From Candidatus Poribacteria bacterium (GTDB lineage: Bacteria > Poribacteria > WGA-4E > WGA-3G), in the NCBI GenBank assembly GCA_022827185.1, contig JAJDTM010000003.1, positions 124,001-188,000 on the forward strand: a stretch of 64,000 bases of DNA, read 5' to 3'. The first letter of the stretch is position 1; every line of letters begins with the position of its first letter. Below, in pieces: positions 17,096-25,428 of the stretch. Below the pieces are notes generated by a model that saw only the letters and a program-made list of their open reading frames with translations, was not told the DNA's origin and ran no database searches. A program made the position numbers and the translations under genes.

Positions 17096-17144
17096 CTGCA
17101 CTATTTCGTGCAATGTGTTATGAGATTTGCACTATTTGGTGCAA
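17096..17144 (+). promoter_or_regulatory. Two palindromic activator-type sites
   Basis: Site 1: CTGCACTATTTCGTGCAA (17096-17113). Site 2: TTGCACTATTTGGTGCAA (17127-17144), a perfect 6-base inverted repeat around 6 bases. Their centres are 31 bp apart, close to three helical turns, so both lie on one face of the DNA. They are 70-105 bp upstream of the expected start of the sigma-54-type promoter, where enhancer-binding activators bind. The sites resemble NtrC boxes but the spacer is one base shorter. Confidence 0.55.
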
Positions 17145-17181
17145 TTTTTGTCAAGAAACCCAGCGATAATGCGATCTAAAC

Positions 17182-17197
17182 TGGCATAAAACTTGCT
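17182..17197 (+). promoter_or_regulatory. Sigma-54 (-24/-12) promoter
   Basis: TGGCATAAAACTTGCT matches the -24/-12 consensus; GG (17183-17184) and GC (17195-17196) are exactly 10 bases apart. The expected start point near 17208 leaves a leader of about 66 bases before the lipoprotein ATG at 17274. Confidence 0.65.
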
Positions 17198-17273
17198 CAT
17201 AATATTCACAGCATGAATTTTCCTAAATTAACGAATAAAAGACCTTTACGAGATAAAACCGAGGTGAAAACCA

Positions 17274-17864
17274 ATGTTGAGTAGAATCTATTCTTTGCAC
17301 GTATGTGTGGCGATGGGAATGTTGCTGTTCATCGGCGGTTGTGCGTCCTTGTTTCAGCCACTTCCGAAACGAATAAAGGCGACACACCTATCCTGCAAGA
17401 CGTATCCCTCGCTCGTTGATGGCAATCTTACCACGAATAGTTTCCTGAAGGTAAAAGGCTTTGTTGAAAAGGATAGCACTGCTTATAAGCACAGTACCCG
17501 ATACGGCGATTGGGTGGAAGGTAAACATAGGACTGAGGCACTGGTTCAACTTGACACGCTTACGCATGTCGCTTACATTAAGGTGCATCCAATCTCAAAC
17601 ATTTATCGTCTTTCAGTAGAAACATCAACGGCAGAGATAGCGGATGAAAAAGCATCTCTCTTTGAGCCAGTGAAAAGTCATAAGATTGCGAGATCCGAAA
17701 ATGGTGCGGTGATACGTATCGACATTGACAGAACCGTGCGGATGCTAAGGGTTACTATCTATGCCAATCGTGATTTAGCACAGACCACACAAGACCCGTT
17801 GACGCAGAAAACCAAAGTGTCCTTTAAGGATATTGTGATACGGGAAATTCAGGTGTATCAGTGA
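17274..17864 (+). CDS. Secreted lipoprotein of unknown function
   Basis: A 196-residue protein with a lipoprotein signal peptide: hydrophobic stretch at residues 8-22 and lipobox FIGGC, with Cys at about residue 23 as the lipidation site. The mature part is beta-rich and polar; TLTHVAYIKVHPISNIYRLSVE and the final IVIREIQVYQ recall the edge strands of discoidin-like (F5/8C) folds, but no family is recognised. GAGGTG precedes the ATG. It is the only gene behind the sigma-54-type promoter and tandem activator sites, so its expression is probably switched on by a specific signal rather than constitutive. Confidence 0.75.
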   Translation: MLSRIYSLHVCVAMGMLLFIGGCASLFQPLPKRIKATHLSCKTYPSLVDGNLTTNSFLKVKGFVEKDSTAYKHSTRYGDWVEGKHRTEALVQLDTLTHVAYIKVHPISNIYRLSVETSTAEIADEKASLFEPVKSHKIARSENGAVIRIDIDRTVRMLRVTIYANRDLAQTTQDPLTQKTKVSFKDIVIREIQVYQ

Positions 17865-17920
17865 TGGAAAACCGAGGCAATAGGAAAACCATCAACAGGC
17901 TTCGTAATTCGCTAAAAAAT

Positions 17921-17949
17921 TTGCACATTCCCATAAATTATGGTAAAAT
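17921..17949 (+). promoter_or_regulatory. Sigma-70-type promoter of the LarA-like gene
   Basis: TTGCAC (17921-17926), a 17-base spacer, TAAAAT (17944-17949). The start point near 17956 would give a very short leader to the TTG at 17971, or about 50 bases to the ATG at 18007. Confidence 0.55.
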
Positions 17950-17970
17950 AGATGGGTGATTGCAAAATGA

Positions 17971-19557
17971 TTGAAACTGTCTCATGAAGCGAGTTACCAC
18001 GATCAAATGAAATACTTCACCTATTTCGGAAACCATCTCATCAACGCGAAGTTGCCGGATAATTCGGAGGTCTATTACGCCAAGCCGCCACTGCCCGGAA
18101 TTAAGCGTGCTGCACTGAGTGAACATACACAGCGTGCATTTGAGAATCCGCTTGAGATGCCGCCGCTCAGCGAACTCGTCGATAGCAGCTCAAAGGTGCT
18201 TATCCTGTTTGACGATAACTGTCAACCTTTCCCTGCGACGAAACAGCCGGATATGCGGCAGATCATGATTGAGACGCTCCTGACGATGCTCTATAGCTAC
18301 GGCGTAGAAAAAAAGAATATCCAACTGATGTGTGCCGTCGCGCTGCACCGTAAAATGAAGGAACACGAACTCGCCTATATGCTCGGTAAAGATATCATGG
18401 ACGAGTTCTATCCGCATCAACTCCGAAACTTTGATGCGGAAGATGCCGACCAGATTGTTGCGGTAGGACACACGGAACAAGACGAAATCGTTGAAACAGA
18501 TAAGGCTGTCCTCGAAGCCGATCTGGTGATTTATGTGGATATGATACAGATCCCGCTTAACGGTGGACATAAATCCGTCGCAGTAGGTCTCGGCACGTAT
18601 AACTCCATTGCACCACACCACTCACCGCACATGACCTCGGAGAGTCCGCATGTGATGCAACCCGAAGGTTCACACATGCATGCCTGTATTGAGCGGATGA
18701 GTCGCCTCATTCAGAAAGAGACCCCCATCTTAGTCCTTGAAGCAGCGATGAACGGTGCGATCTATCCGTTTCACCTCCGCTACGTCGGGAAACCGAATCG
18801 GGACTGCAACATCGCCGAAAAGGTTATTAAAACCTTCACACCGGCAACCTTATCGCTCTTACCCGAATCGGTACGTTACGCAATTCTCAAGAGTGTGCGG
18901 ACAGACTACGAACCGATACAGATCAACGCAGGCGACATTGATGCCGTCCATGAGAGAACGTTGGAGTCGATGAAAGATCAGTTGGCAATAGACATCCCGC
19001 GCCAGTTTAGTACACTGGTGTTCGGACTCCCCGATATGAGTCCTTACGCCGTCGATGCACGTATCAATCCTGTGTTGGTGGTCAGCGACATTTTGGGCTA
19101 CGTCTTCAACTGGTTCTACAACAAACCCATCATCAAAAAGGATGGTGTTGTGATTATCATGAACCCGACATACGAAATCTTTCACGAAGAGTATCACGTC
19201 GCCTATAAGATGTTTTACGATGAGGTGCTTGCTGATACTACTGAGCCGTTTGAGATGCAGCAGAAGTTTCAGGAGAAATATGCGAAGGATGAATATCTCA
19301 TTGACTGCTATCGGAACAAGTTCGCGCACCACGGTTTTCATCCGTTCACTGTCTGGTATTGGGCGACGTATCCGCTGAAATATCTCTCAAAGGTCATCCT
19401 CGTGGGTCCGAAGGAACCGAGAGTCGCAGAGCGGTTGGGTGTTGATTGGGCAAAAGACTTGGATGATGCGCTCGCGATGGCACGTGAAATCTCTGGTGAT
19501 GATGACGTGGTCGCCTTGACGATGCCGCCGTTTTTCTATGCGAATGTTGGAAGTTAG
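17971..19557 (+). CDS. LarA-like (DUF2088) nickel-pincer racemase family protein
   Basis: A 528-residue protein, longer than typical LarA (about 425). The N-terminal region has the LarA-type ALHRKMKEHE segment near residue 125 with a conserved His, and NGGHKSVAVGLG near residue 200, matching the Lys region that carries the nickel-pincer nucleotide; several His follow. LarA racemises lactate, and relatives racemise or epimerise other 2-hydroxy acids, so the substrate is open. Starts: TTG at 17971 with GGGTGA 11 bases upstream, or ATG at 18007 without a visible site; I keep the longer form with low certainty. The larBCE cofactor genes are not in the window. Confidence 0.75.
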   Translation: MKLSHEASYHDQMKYFTYFGNHLINAKLPDNSEVYYAKPPLPGIKRAALSEHTQRAFENPLEMPPLSELVDSSSKVLILFDDNCQPFPATKQPDMRQIMIETLLTMLYSYGVEKKNIQLMCAVALHRKMKEHELAYMLGKDIMDEFYPHQLRNFDAEDADQIVAVGHTEQDEIVETDKAVLEADLVIYVDMIQIPLNGGHKSVAVGLGTYNSIAPHHSPHMTSESPHVMQPEGSHMHACIERMSRLIQKETPILVLEAAMNGAIYPFHLRYVGKPNRDCNIAEKVIKTFTPATLSLLPESVRYAILKSVRTDYEPIQINAGDIDAVHERTLESMKDQLAIDIPRQFSTLVFGLPDMSPYAVDARINPVLVVSDILGYVFNWFYNKPIIKKDGVVIIMNPTYEIFHEEYHVAYKMFYDEVLADTTEPFEMQQKFQEKYAKDEYLIDCYRNKFAHHGFHPFTVWYWATYPLKYLSKVILVGPKEPRVAERLGVDWAKDLDDALAMAREISGDDDVVALTMPPFFYANVGS

Positions 19558-19603
19558 GATTGATTGAACTCACGAACTTACGAGACAAAAACAGAGGAGT
19601 TTG

Positions 19604-20638
19604 ATGAAAGAGACAGACATATTGATACCCACAAGCACCATTGGCAGTTACGCGCCACCGAGTTGGTTGTGTGTGACACTTGAGGCAATCGGGCGCGGTG
19701 AACTTGGTGAAACCGATATTAACGAAACCCTTGACGACGCAGTCCGAACCGCAATCGCCGACCAAGAACGTGCCGGAGTTGACATTGTCACTGAAGGTGA
19801 GATGCGCCGACAGGACTTTGTGCTCGGTTTCTATGAACGGTTCCCCGGATTAGAACAACTCCCTGCGCCGAGGACACAAGGCCCCGACGGACACGATCAG
19901 CGCGGCAAATGGCTGCCTGCTGTCCCGCTTACAGCCCCCGACGGCCTCGGTATCCTCCCAGAATTTGAATTCGCGAAAAACGAAACGACGAAACCGCTCA
20001 AGGTGACATGTCCAGGTCCGTTCACGCTCTCAGGACGGATTCAGACGGGAGGCATTTATAAGGAACGCCTCGAAGTCGCCTACGCGTGTGCGGAGATTAT
20101 TAATACAGAACTCTGCCAGCTTGCTGAAGCAGGTGCGGAATTCATCCAGTTAGACGAACCCTCTTATGCCGTTTATCCCGATCGTCCACAAGAATTCGTG
20201 AAGTTGTTCAACCACACCGTTGAAGGTGTCTCCGCTAAAATTGGGCTACATATCTGTTTCGGTAACTACCGCGGTCGGGCAGTCGGCAAACGTTCTTACC
20301 GTCCGCTTTTCCCACATATCCTTGATGCTGCATTCGACCAACTCGCATTGGAATTTGCGAACCGAGAGATGGCAGAAATTGGATTGTGGAGCGAATTTCC
20401 AAACGATAAAGAACTCGCAGCGGGGCTTATTGATGTTAAAAATTACTATGTAGAGACACCAGAGGATGTCGCGGCACTGCTTCGAGAAGCACTTGAACAT
20501 GTGTCTCCTGAGAAACTCTCCATCACACCAGACTGCGGTTTCAGCCAAACAGCGCGGTGGGCAGCCGCTGCTAAACTGAAAACAATGGTAGCCGGTACCG
20601 AAATTGTACGCCGTGAACTCACAGGCACAACATCTTGA
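19604..20638 (+). CDS. MetE C-terminal-like (cobalamin-independent methyltransferase) protein
   Basis: A 344-residue single-domain member of the MetE/UROD-like barrel family. Seen: STIGSYAPPS at the N-terminus, EGEMRRQDFV near residue 68, FIQLDEPSYAVYP near residue 185, and GLHICFGNYRG near residue 213, where the Cys/His pattern resembles the zinc site of MetE. Such stand-alone proteins transfer methyl groups to thiols; whether this one makes methionine is unknown because the N-terminal half of full MetE is absent. GAGGAG at 19594-19599 selects the ATG at 19604 rather than the TTG at 19601. It follows the LarA-like gene by 46 bp. Confidence 0.82.
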   Translation: MKETDILIPTSTIGSYAPPSWLCVTLEAIGRGELGETDINETLDDAVRTAIADQERAGVDIVTEGEMRRQDFVLGFYERFPGLEQLPAPRTQGPDGHDQRGKWLPAVPLTAPDGLGILPEFEFAKNETTKPLKVTCPGPFTLSGRIQTGGIYKERLEVAYACAEIINTELCQLAEAGAEFIQLDEPSYAVYPDRPQEFVKLFNHTVEGVSAKIGLHICFGNYRGRAVGKRSYRPLFPHILDAAFDQLALEFANREMAEIGLWSEFPNDKELAAGLIDVKNYYVETPEDVAALLREALEHVSPEKLSITPDCGFSQTARWAAAAKLKTMVAGTEIVRRELTGTTS

Positions 20639-20656
20639 TAAAGGTTCAATAGCATT

Positions 20657-22222
20657 ATGAGTACGAATAAGAAAATACCTACACCCGAAGAAATCGAAAA
20701 GGAATTCCAAGAATTTTGGCAAAAGAAGTACGGTGGAACCGTCCGCTTGATAAACGCAACTGCAAGCGAAACCACACCTGAAGGAGAAGCAGAGGAGCCT
20801 GAACCGAAAAAGACCTTTGATCTGAAGTTTGATCTCAAACCGAAAGAGATTAAGAAATACCTTGATCGGTATGTGATTCAACAGGATGAAGCGAAGAAAG
20901 CCCTCGCGATTGCGGTCTGTGACCACTACAACCACGTCCGAGAATGCCACGAAAATCCGGATGCTGCCGATACCGATTACTCAAAGCAGAACATCGTCAT
21001 GCTCGGTCCGACAGGAGTCGGCAAGACGTATCTCATCCGACACATCGCCAAACTCATCGGCGTGCCGTTTGTCAAAGCGGATGCCACCCGATTTAGCGAA
21101 ACAGGTTACGTCGGTGCCAATGTAGACGACTTAATCCGTGAATTGGTGACACAAGCCGATGATAACCTCGAACTGGCACAATACGGTATTATCTACTTAG
21201 ACGAGGCAGACAAAATCTCGACACCACCGAATATCATCGGACGTGACGTGAGTGGACGCGGTGTGCAAATCGGGCTTCTCAAATTGATGGAGGAGACCGA
21301 AGTCGATCTGCGTGCTGGCAACGATGTCGCTTCACAGATGCGTGCTGCAATGGAATTCCAGAAAAGCGGTAAGGTCGAGAAAGAGGTGATCAACACGCGG
21401 CATATCCTGTTCATCATCAGCGGTGCGTTTACCGGTCTGGAGAAAATTATCAAGAAACGCATGCATCAAAGCAGAATCGGGTTCAACGCTGAGATCGTCA
21501 GCCAAACCGATGATACCTCAGAATACTTTGAAAGCGTCACACCCAAGGATTTCATCGACTTCGGTTTTGAACCCGAGTTCATCGGACGACTTCCGGTGCA
21601 TGTTGTTTGCAGTGAACTGGCGGTAGACGACCTTTTCCATATTTTGAAACATTCTGAAGGCTCTATTATCCGTCAATATGAGAACGCGTTTCGTGCGTAT
21701 GGCATCACAGTCCTGTTTTCGGACAACGGTTTACGCCGAATCGCCGAAAAAGCCATTGAACAAAAGACAGGTGCGCGCGCGTTAATGACAGTCTGTGAAA
21801 AGGCTTTGCGGAACTACAAATTTGAACTCCCTTCCACCGGCGTTAATGAATTCGTTGTCACTGCTGCGGTCATAGATGATCCCGATGCTGAACTAAAGTG
21901 CATAATCAAAGATGCCGATTACAATCGAAACATGGTGATGCACGAGCAGGTACGTCGGTATGAGGCGCGATTCTACGTTGATCATCAACTACAGATTCAG
22001 TTCGATGCCGAAGCCACTGCGCTTATCTGTGAACGTGCAATCGCAGAAGAAAAAGCGATAGAACAGATCTGCGATCAACTCCTCGAAAGTTACCAACACG
22101 GTTTGAACCTCATCAAGCAGAACACTGGAAAGTCCACGTTCACTTTCCCAAAGGGAGTCGTGGAAAATCCGGATCAGGTGCTTGAAGAGTGGATTCGTGC
22201 GTCATATACGACAAAACGTTGA
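20657..22222 (+). CDS. ClpX-like AAA+ unfoldase without zinc finger
   Basis: A 521-residue AAA+ ATPase of the ClpX group. Seen: Walker A GPTGVGKT at residues 117-124, pore loop GYVGANVDD near 153, Walker B IIYLDEADK near 180, and SRIGFNAEI near 270, equivalent to the IGF loop with which ClpX docks on ClpP; the arginine-finger region GFEPEFIGRLP follows. It lacks the N-terminal four-Cys zinc domain of true ClpX and has instead a charged 55-residue N-terminus, plus a C-terminal extension of about 100 residues. It may deliver special substrates to ClpP. No clpP lies nearby. The start ATG has only a distant AAGG. Confidence 0.85.
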   Translation: MSTNKKIPTPEEIEKEFQEFWQKKYGGTVRLINATASETTPEGEAEEPEPKKTFDLKFDLKPKEIKKYLDRYVIQQDEAKKALAIAVCDHYNHVRECHENPDAADTDYSKQNIVMLGPTGVGKTYLIRHIAKLIGVPFVKADATRFSETGYVGANVDDLIRELVTQADDNLELAQYGIIYLDEADKISTPPNIIGRDVSGRGVQIGLLKLMEETEVDLRAGNDVASQMRAAMEFQKSGKVEKEVINTRHILFIISGAFTGLEKIIKKRMHQSRIGFNAEIVSQTDDTSEYFESVTPKDFIDFGFEPEFIGRLPVHVVCSELAVDDLFHILKHSEGSIIRQYENAFRAYGITVLFSDNGLRRIAEKAIEQKTGARALMTVCEKALRNYKFELPSTGVNEFVVTAAVIDDPDAELKCIIKDADYNRNMVMHEQVRRYEARFYVDHQLQIQFDAEATALICERAIAEEKAIEQICDQLLESYQHGLNLIKQNTGKSTFTFPKGVVENPDQVLEEWIRASYTTKR

Positions 22223-22228
22223 GAATGG

Positions 22229-22258
22229 TAGTCAGCCATCAGCCATCGGCTGTCAGCA
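22229..22258. repeat. CAGT-rich repeat, solo copy
   Basis: GTAGTCAGCCATCAGCCATC followed by GGCTGTCAGC: the same motif family as the arms at 6.9 and 49.4 kb. The parts AGCCATC... and GGCTG can pair as a short hairpin. It lies between the AAA+ gene and the next gene. Confidence 0.5.
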
Positions 22259-22302
22259 GGAATAGCCGTTAACCACAAAGTAGAAAGTCATTGTAAAAAA
22301 TC

Positions 22303-23046
22303 ATGAACACTGAACAACAACGACCATCCCGACCTGAACCGGTAGACCTTCGAGAAGTTGGTGCATCGATTGATGGCGACCCCCAAGTTAGCGACCGACG
22401 CCTGTTCCTTCAACTCCATGTTTTTGAGGACTGCTCAGATCCAAATAATATTGTTGAAGTCCTTGAAAAGAGCAATCTGAACGCGGTACTCTACGACGAT
22501 ATCAACAATCCCACAGGCATCGGTGTACTTTTCATCGTAGAAGATCCAGCAGTGTTAGCGACAGAGGCGCGAGATCTACTAATAGGACTCCAACAGGCTG
22601 CTAATCTTTCATATCGTCCGGAAATGACGATGATCGGTCGCACCTATTCAAGCGGGAGAGAACCAAATCTGGAAGTGTGGCTTCTCAACAAACCGCTTCA
22701 AAACGCATTGAACCCTGATTTTCCGTGGGCAATTTGGTACCCGTTACGCCGAAATCCCGAATTCTATCGGCTTGAACACCGCGAGCGCGGACGGATTTTA
22801 GGTGAACACGCAATGCTCGGTCGCAGTTACGCCGCTGGTGGACACGCCAATGATATCCGACTTGCATGCTTCGGGTTAGATACCAACGACAACGAATTCG
22901 TCATCGGGTTAGTCGGTCCAGATTTATATCCGTTATCGCGACTGATACAGGATATGCGGCAAACGGAACAGACGACTAAATACATCGAATCACTCGGTCC
23001 CTTCTTTGTCGGAAAGGTTCGGCAACGGTTTGGCGCATGTCTCTGA
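22303..23046 (+). CDS. Chlorite dismutase / HemQ-family heme protein
   Basis: A 247-residue member of the chlorite dismutase family. Seen: the proximal region WYPLRRNPEFYRLEHRERG with ILGEHAMLGRSYA, which includes the His expected to ligate heme near residue 168, and YIESLGPFFVGK near the C-terminus, a family hallmark. In many bacteria these proteins are coproheme decarboxylases (HemQ) that finish heme synthesis; true chlorite dismutases are rarer, and sequence alone does not separate them here. No other heme gene is adjacent. The start is weakly supported (GAAAG upstream). Confidence 0.82.
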   Translation: MNTEQQRPSRPEPVDLREVGASIDGDPQVSDRRLFLQLHVFEDCSDPNNIVEVLEKSNLNAVLYDDINNPTGIGVLFIVEDPAVLATEARDLLIGLQQAANLSYRPEMTMIGRTYSSGREPNLEVWLLNKPLQNALNPDFPWAIWYPLRRNPEFYRLEHRERGRILGEHAMLGRSYAAGGHANDIRLACFGLDTNDNEFVIGLVGPDLYPLSRLIQDMRQTEQTTKYIESLGPFFVGKVRQRFGACL

Positions 23047-23065
23047 TAACTGACAACTGATAGCT
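23044..23065. repeat. CAGT-rich repeat overlapping a stop codon
   Basis: TGATAACTGACAACTGATAG: the first TGA is the stop codon of the preceding gene. The repeat fills the space where the ribosome site of the ABC permease would be; no Shine-Dalgarno box is seen there. Confidence 0.5.
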
Positions 23066-23073
23066 GAATACCA

Positions 23074-23802
23074 ATGAGAAACATTCTTGCAGTTTGTACC
23101 AAAGAACTCTACACCTATTTCGTTTCACCGATCGCCTATTTTGTCTGTTTTGTTTTCACAGCAATTTCAGGATTTCTATTCTCTATTATGCTGATTACAA
23201 CAAGTGGACAGCAGGCGGGTACCGGAACACAGGTGATGGGAACGATCTTCGGTAATATGGCAATCATTCTGCTCTTTTTTATACCCGTGTTGACAATGAA
23301 ACTCTTCGCCGAAGAACGGAAATCAGGGACAATTGAACTCCTCCTTACCTCACCCATTACAGATGGACAGGTCGTCTTGGGCAAATTTCTCGCGAGTTGG
23401 ACGCTGCTACTCATAATGCTCGCCTTGACGCTCTTTTTCCCACTTTTGGCGCGACGTTTTGGTCCCTTGGACGGCGGCGTCCTTTTGAGTGGTTATTTCG
23501 GTGTTATCCTTATCGGTTCCTCTTTCCTTGCCTTAGGGTTACTCATGTCGTCAATGTGTAAAAACCAACTCGTTGCAGCACTGACGAGTTTTGGTATCCT
23601 CATAACATTATGGGTAATTGGTTCGCTTTCATCTCAATACGGAGCCGTCGGAGAATTTCTAAGCTATCTGTCGTTGCTTGAACACTATGACGATTTTACG
23701 CGGGGAGTCATTCTGCTTAAAGATGTTATCTACCATCTGAGTTTTACAGGCGTCTGCCTGTTCGCAACGTTCAAGTCCCTTGAGTCATCAAAGTGGAGAT
23801 AA
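23074..23802 (+). CDS. ABC-2 type transporter permease, GldF-like
   Basis: A 242-residue permease with six hydrophobic segments. EERKSGTIELLLTSPI near residue 73 is the conserved cytoplasmic loop of ABC-2 permeases of the GldF/NosY type that contacts the ATPase. It begins 27 bp after the heme protein gene and ends 3 bp before the GldG-like gene, so it heads a three-gene transport unit (permease, GldG-like, DUF4340). The usual ATPase partner (GldA-like) is not in this window. In flavobacteria GldAFG supports gliding, but in most bacteria the transported substrate is unknown. Confidence 0.88.
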   Translation: MRNILAVCTKELYTYFVSPIAYFVCFVFTAISGFLFSIMLITTSGQQAGTGTQVMGTIFGNMAIILLFFIPVLTMKLFAEERKSGTIELLLTSPITDGQVVLGKFLASWTLLLIMLALTLFFPLLARRFGPLDGGVLLSGYFGVILIGSSFLALGLLMSSMCKNQLVAALTSFGILITLWVIGSLSSQYGAVGEFLSYLSLLEHYDDFTRGVILLKDVIYHLSFTGVCLFATFKSLESSKWR

Positions 23803-23805
23803 GAG

Positions 23806-25428
23806 ATGCCGAGCAAAAATGTTACAGGACCGCTGTTTGGGTTCCTCGCCTTGATTTTCGGTTTTGCTGCAGTGGTAAGCCTGCTTTTTGGTGCGAAACC
23901 TGTCTTTTGGATTTTTCTGCTCTTTTGCTTGACCGCATTGATTATTTTTGCGCGGCTGCGATTCACTGAGTTTGTTAACTTTTTCATCAGTCGTCAAGTC
24001 CGCTACGGTGCAAACGTTGCGCTGAGTATTGTTGGCGTTATCGGTATAGCAGTCTTCGTCAACGCTATTGTGGCACAGCGATTCGATAAAAGAACGGATC
24101 TGACCCGCGACCGACTGTATAGCCTCTCGGAACCGACCCAAAAAATCCTCAAATCCCTTAACATTGAAATTCATATAACCACATTTATGAGCGAAAGAGT
24201 TTCCGCGGCAGACCGACAACGCACAATAGAGCTATTAGAACTGTATCAACGTGAAACCGACTTCTTAACTATCTCTCATGCGAATCCTTACATTGACATC
24301 CAACTTGTAGAGAAGTATAATATTCGCAGAGATGGAACAGTAATTTTTGAGACCCAAGGACGGCAAGAGAAGGTCACCATACTTGAAGAGCAGAAATTCA
24401 CAAGTGCAATCCTTAAACTTGTCCGAAAACAGACAAAGAAAATTTATTTTACTGTTGAACATGAAGAGCATTCCTTGGATAATTTCAATACAGGGTATAG
24501 CGAAGTGAAAGCGGAACTCGAAAATCAGAATTATGCTGCAGCCCCCCTCTCACTTCGGGCGCAGCCGGCTGTTCCAACAGATTGTGAGGTGCTTGTCATT
24601 GCCGGTCCAAAAAATGCTTTCACTTCCGACGAAATCGGATTGGTATCAAGATACCTTGCACAGAACGGAAAACTGCTCCTACTGCTCGATCCATCGGTAA
24701 CTTCTGCAGAAGATGTGAACAAGGGACTCGTGCAGTTGATGAAAAGATGGGGGATAGCTATTGGCAACGACTTAGTAGTTGACAGAGTCAGCTTTGTTTT
24801 CGAGCTGGGACCCACTGCCCCGTTTTCAAGTTTTGAACCGCATGACATCACCCGCTCTGCTATGCAAGTGTCAATCCCGTTTCCGGTTACCCGTTCTGTT
24901 ACACCACTGGAAGATCGTAAAACGACGCTTAGTGTAAAAAGCCTCGCAAAAACCATCAATCCCACAGGTGTGAGTTGGGCAGAAACACAGCGTGAAACCG
25001 ATGAGACCTTCAATACGGATACATACAATGCCGGATTAGATATGGCGGGACCTATATCTATTGCAGTCGCAGCTGAAGAGAAAAATGAACCTCCGCAATT
25101 AGATACAGGTTCTCAAGACAGTGATACAGCGACTGAAACGGCAGAAAGTCCAACGCGAATCGTTGTTTTTGGGGATTCAGACTTTGCAACCAACCTCTTT
25201 TTCCGATCCGCAAGCCGCGACCTGTTTTTAGCGACAATCAATTGGCTCACATTAGAGGAAGATCTCATCGCCATCCGTCCCATTGATCTGAGGCAACAAG
25301 CCTTGCGTCAGATGACTGTCCAAGATATTCGTTTTGTGCAGATAACCTCCGTCTTTCTTATCCCTTTAATCGTGTTCATTGCCGGGTTAGTTGTTTGGTG
25401 GCAGCGTCGCGAAGGAGGAAGTGCGTGA
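23806..25428 (+). CDS. GldG-family ABC auxiliary protein
   Basis: A 540-residue protein. Two or three hydrophobic segments at the N-terminus (residues 7-50 and 66-88) are followed by a large extracytoplasmic region that begins with LTRDRLYSLSEPTQKILKSL, the signature of the GldG N-terminal domain. A C-terminal membrane segment (VFLIPLIVFIAGLVVWW) precedes a short basic tail (RREGG). The extracytoplasmic part contains LLLLLDPSVTS and IVVFGDSDFATN, typical of ABC auxiliary domains. GGAGATAAG supports the start. It overlaps the DUF4340 gene start by 4 bases. Confidence 0.85.
   Translation: MPSKNVTGPLFGFLALIFGFAAVVSLLFGAKPVFWIFLLFCLTALIIFARLRFTEFVNFFISRQVRYGANVALSIVGVIGIAVFVNAIVAQRFDKRTDLTRDRLYSLSEPTQKILKSLNIEIHITTFMSERVSAADRQRTIELLELYQRETDFLTISHANPYIDIQLVEKYNIRRDGTVIFETQGRQEKVTILEEQKFTSAILKLVRKQTKKIYFTVEHEEHSLDNFNTGYSEVKAELENQNYAAAPLSLRAQPAVPTDCEVLVIAGPKNAFTSDEIGLVSRYLAQNGKLLLLLDPSVTSAEDVNKGLVQLMKRWGIAIGNDLVVDRVSFVFELGPTAPFSSFEPHDITRSAMQVSIPFPVTRSVTPLEDRKTTLSVKSLAKTINPTGVSWAETQRETDETFNTDTYNAGLDMAGPISIAVAAEEKNEPPQLDTGSQDSDTATETAESPTRIVVFGDSDFATNLFFRSASRDLFLATINWLTLEEDLIAIRPIDLRQQALRQMTVQDIRFVQITSVFLIPLIVFIAGLVVWWQRREGGSA

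Noticed and set aside
17096-17144. Calling the two palindromes NtrC binding sites
   Set aside because: They are close to the NtrC box but the spacer between GCAC and GTGC is 6 instead of 7 bases in both sites; I keep them as sites for an unnamed activator.
25395-25424. Longer start for the DUF4340 gene
   Set aside because: The ten extra codons overlap the end of the GldG-like gene and have no ribosome site, whereas GGAGGA is ideally placed before GTG 25425.
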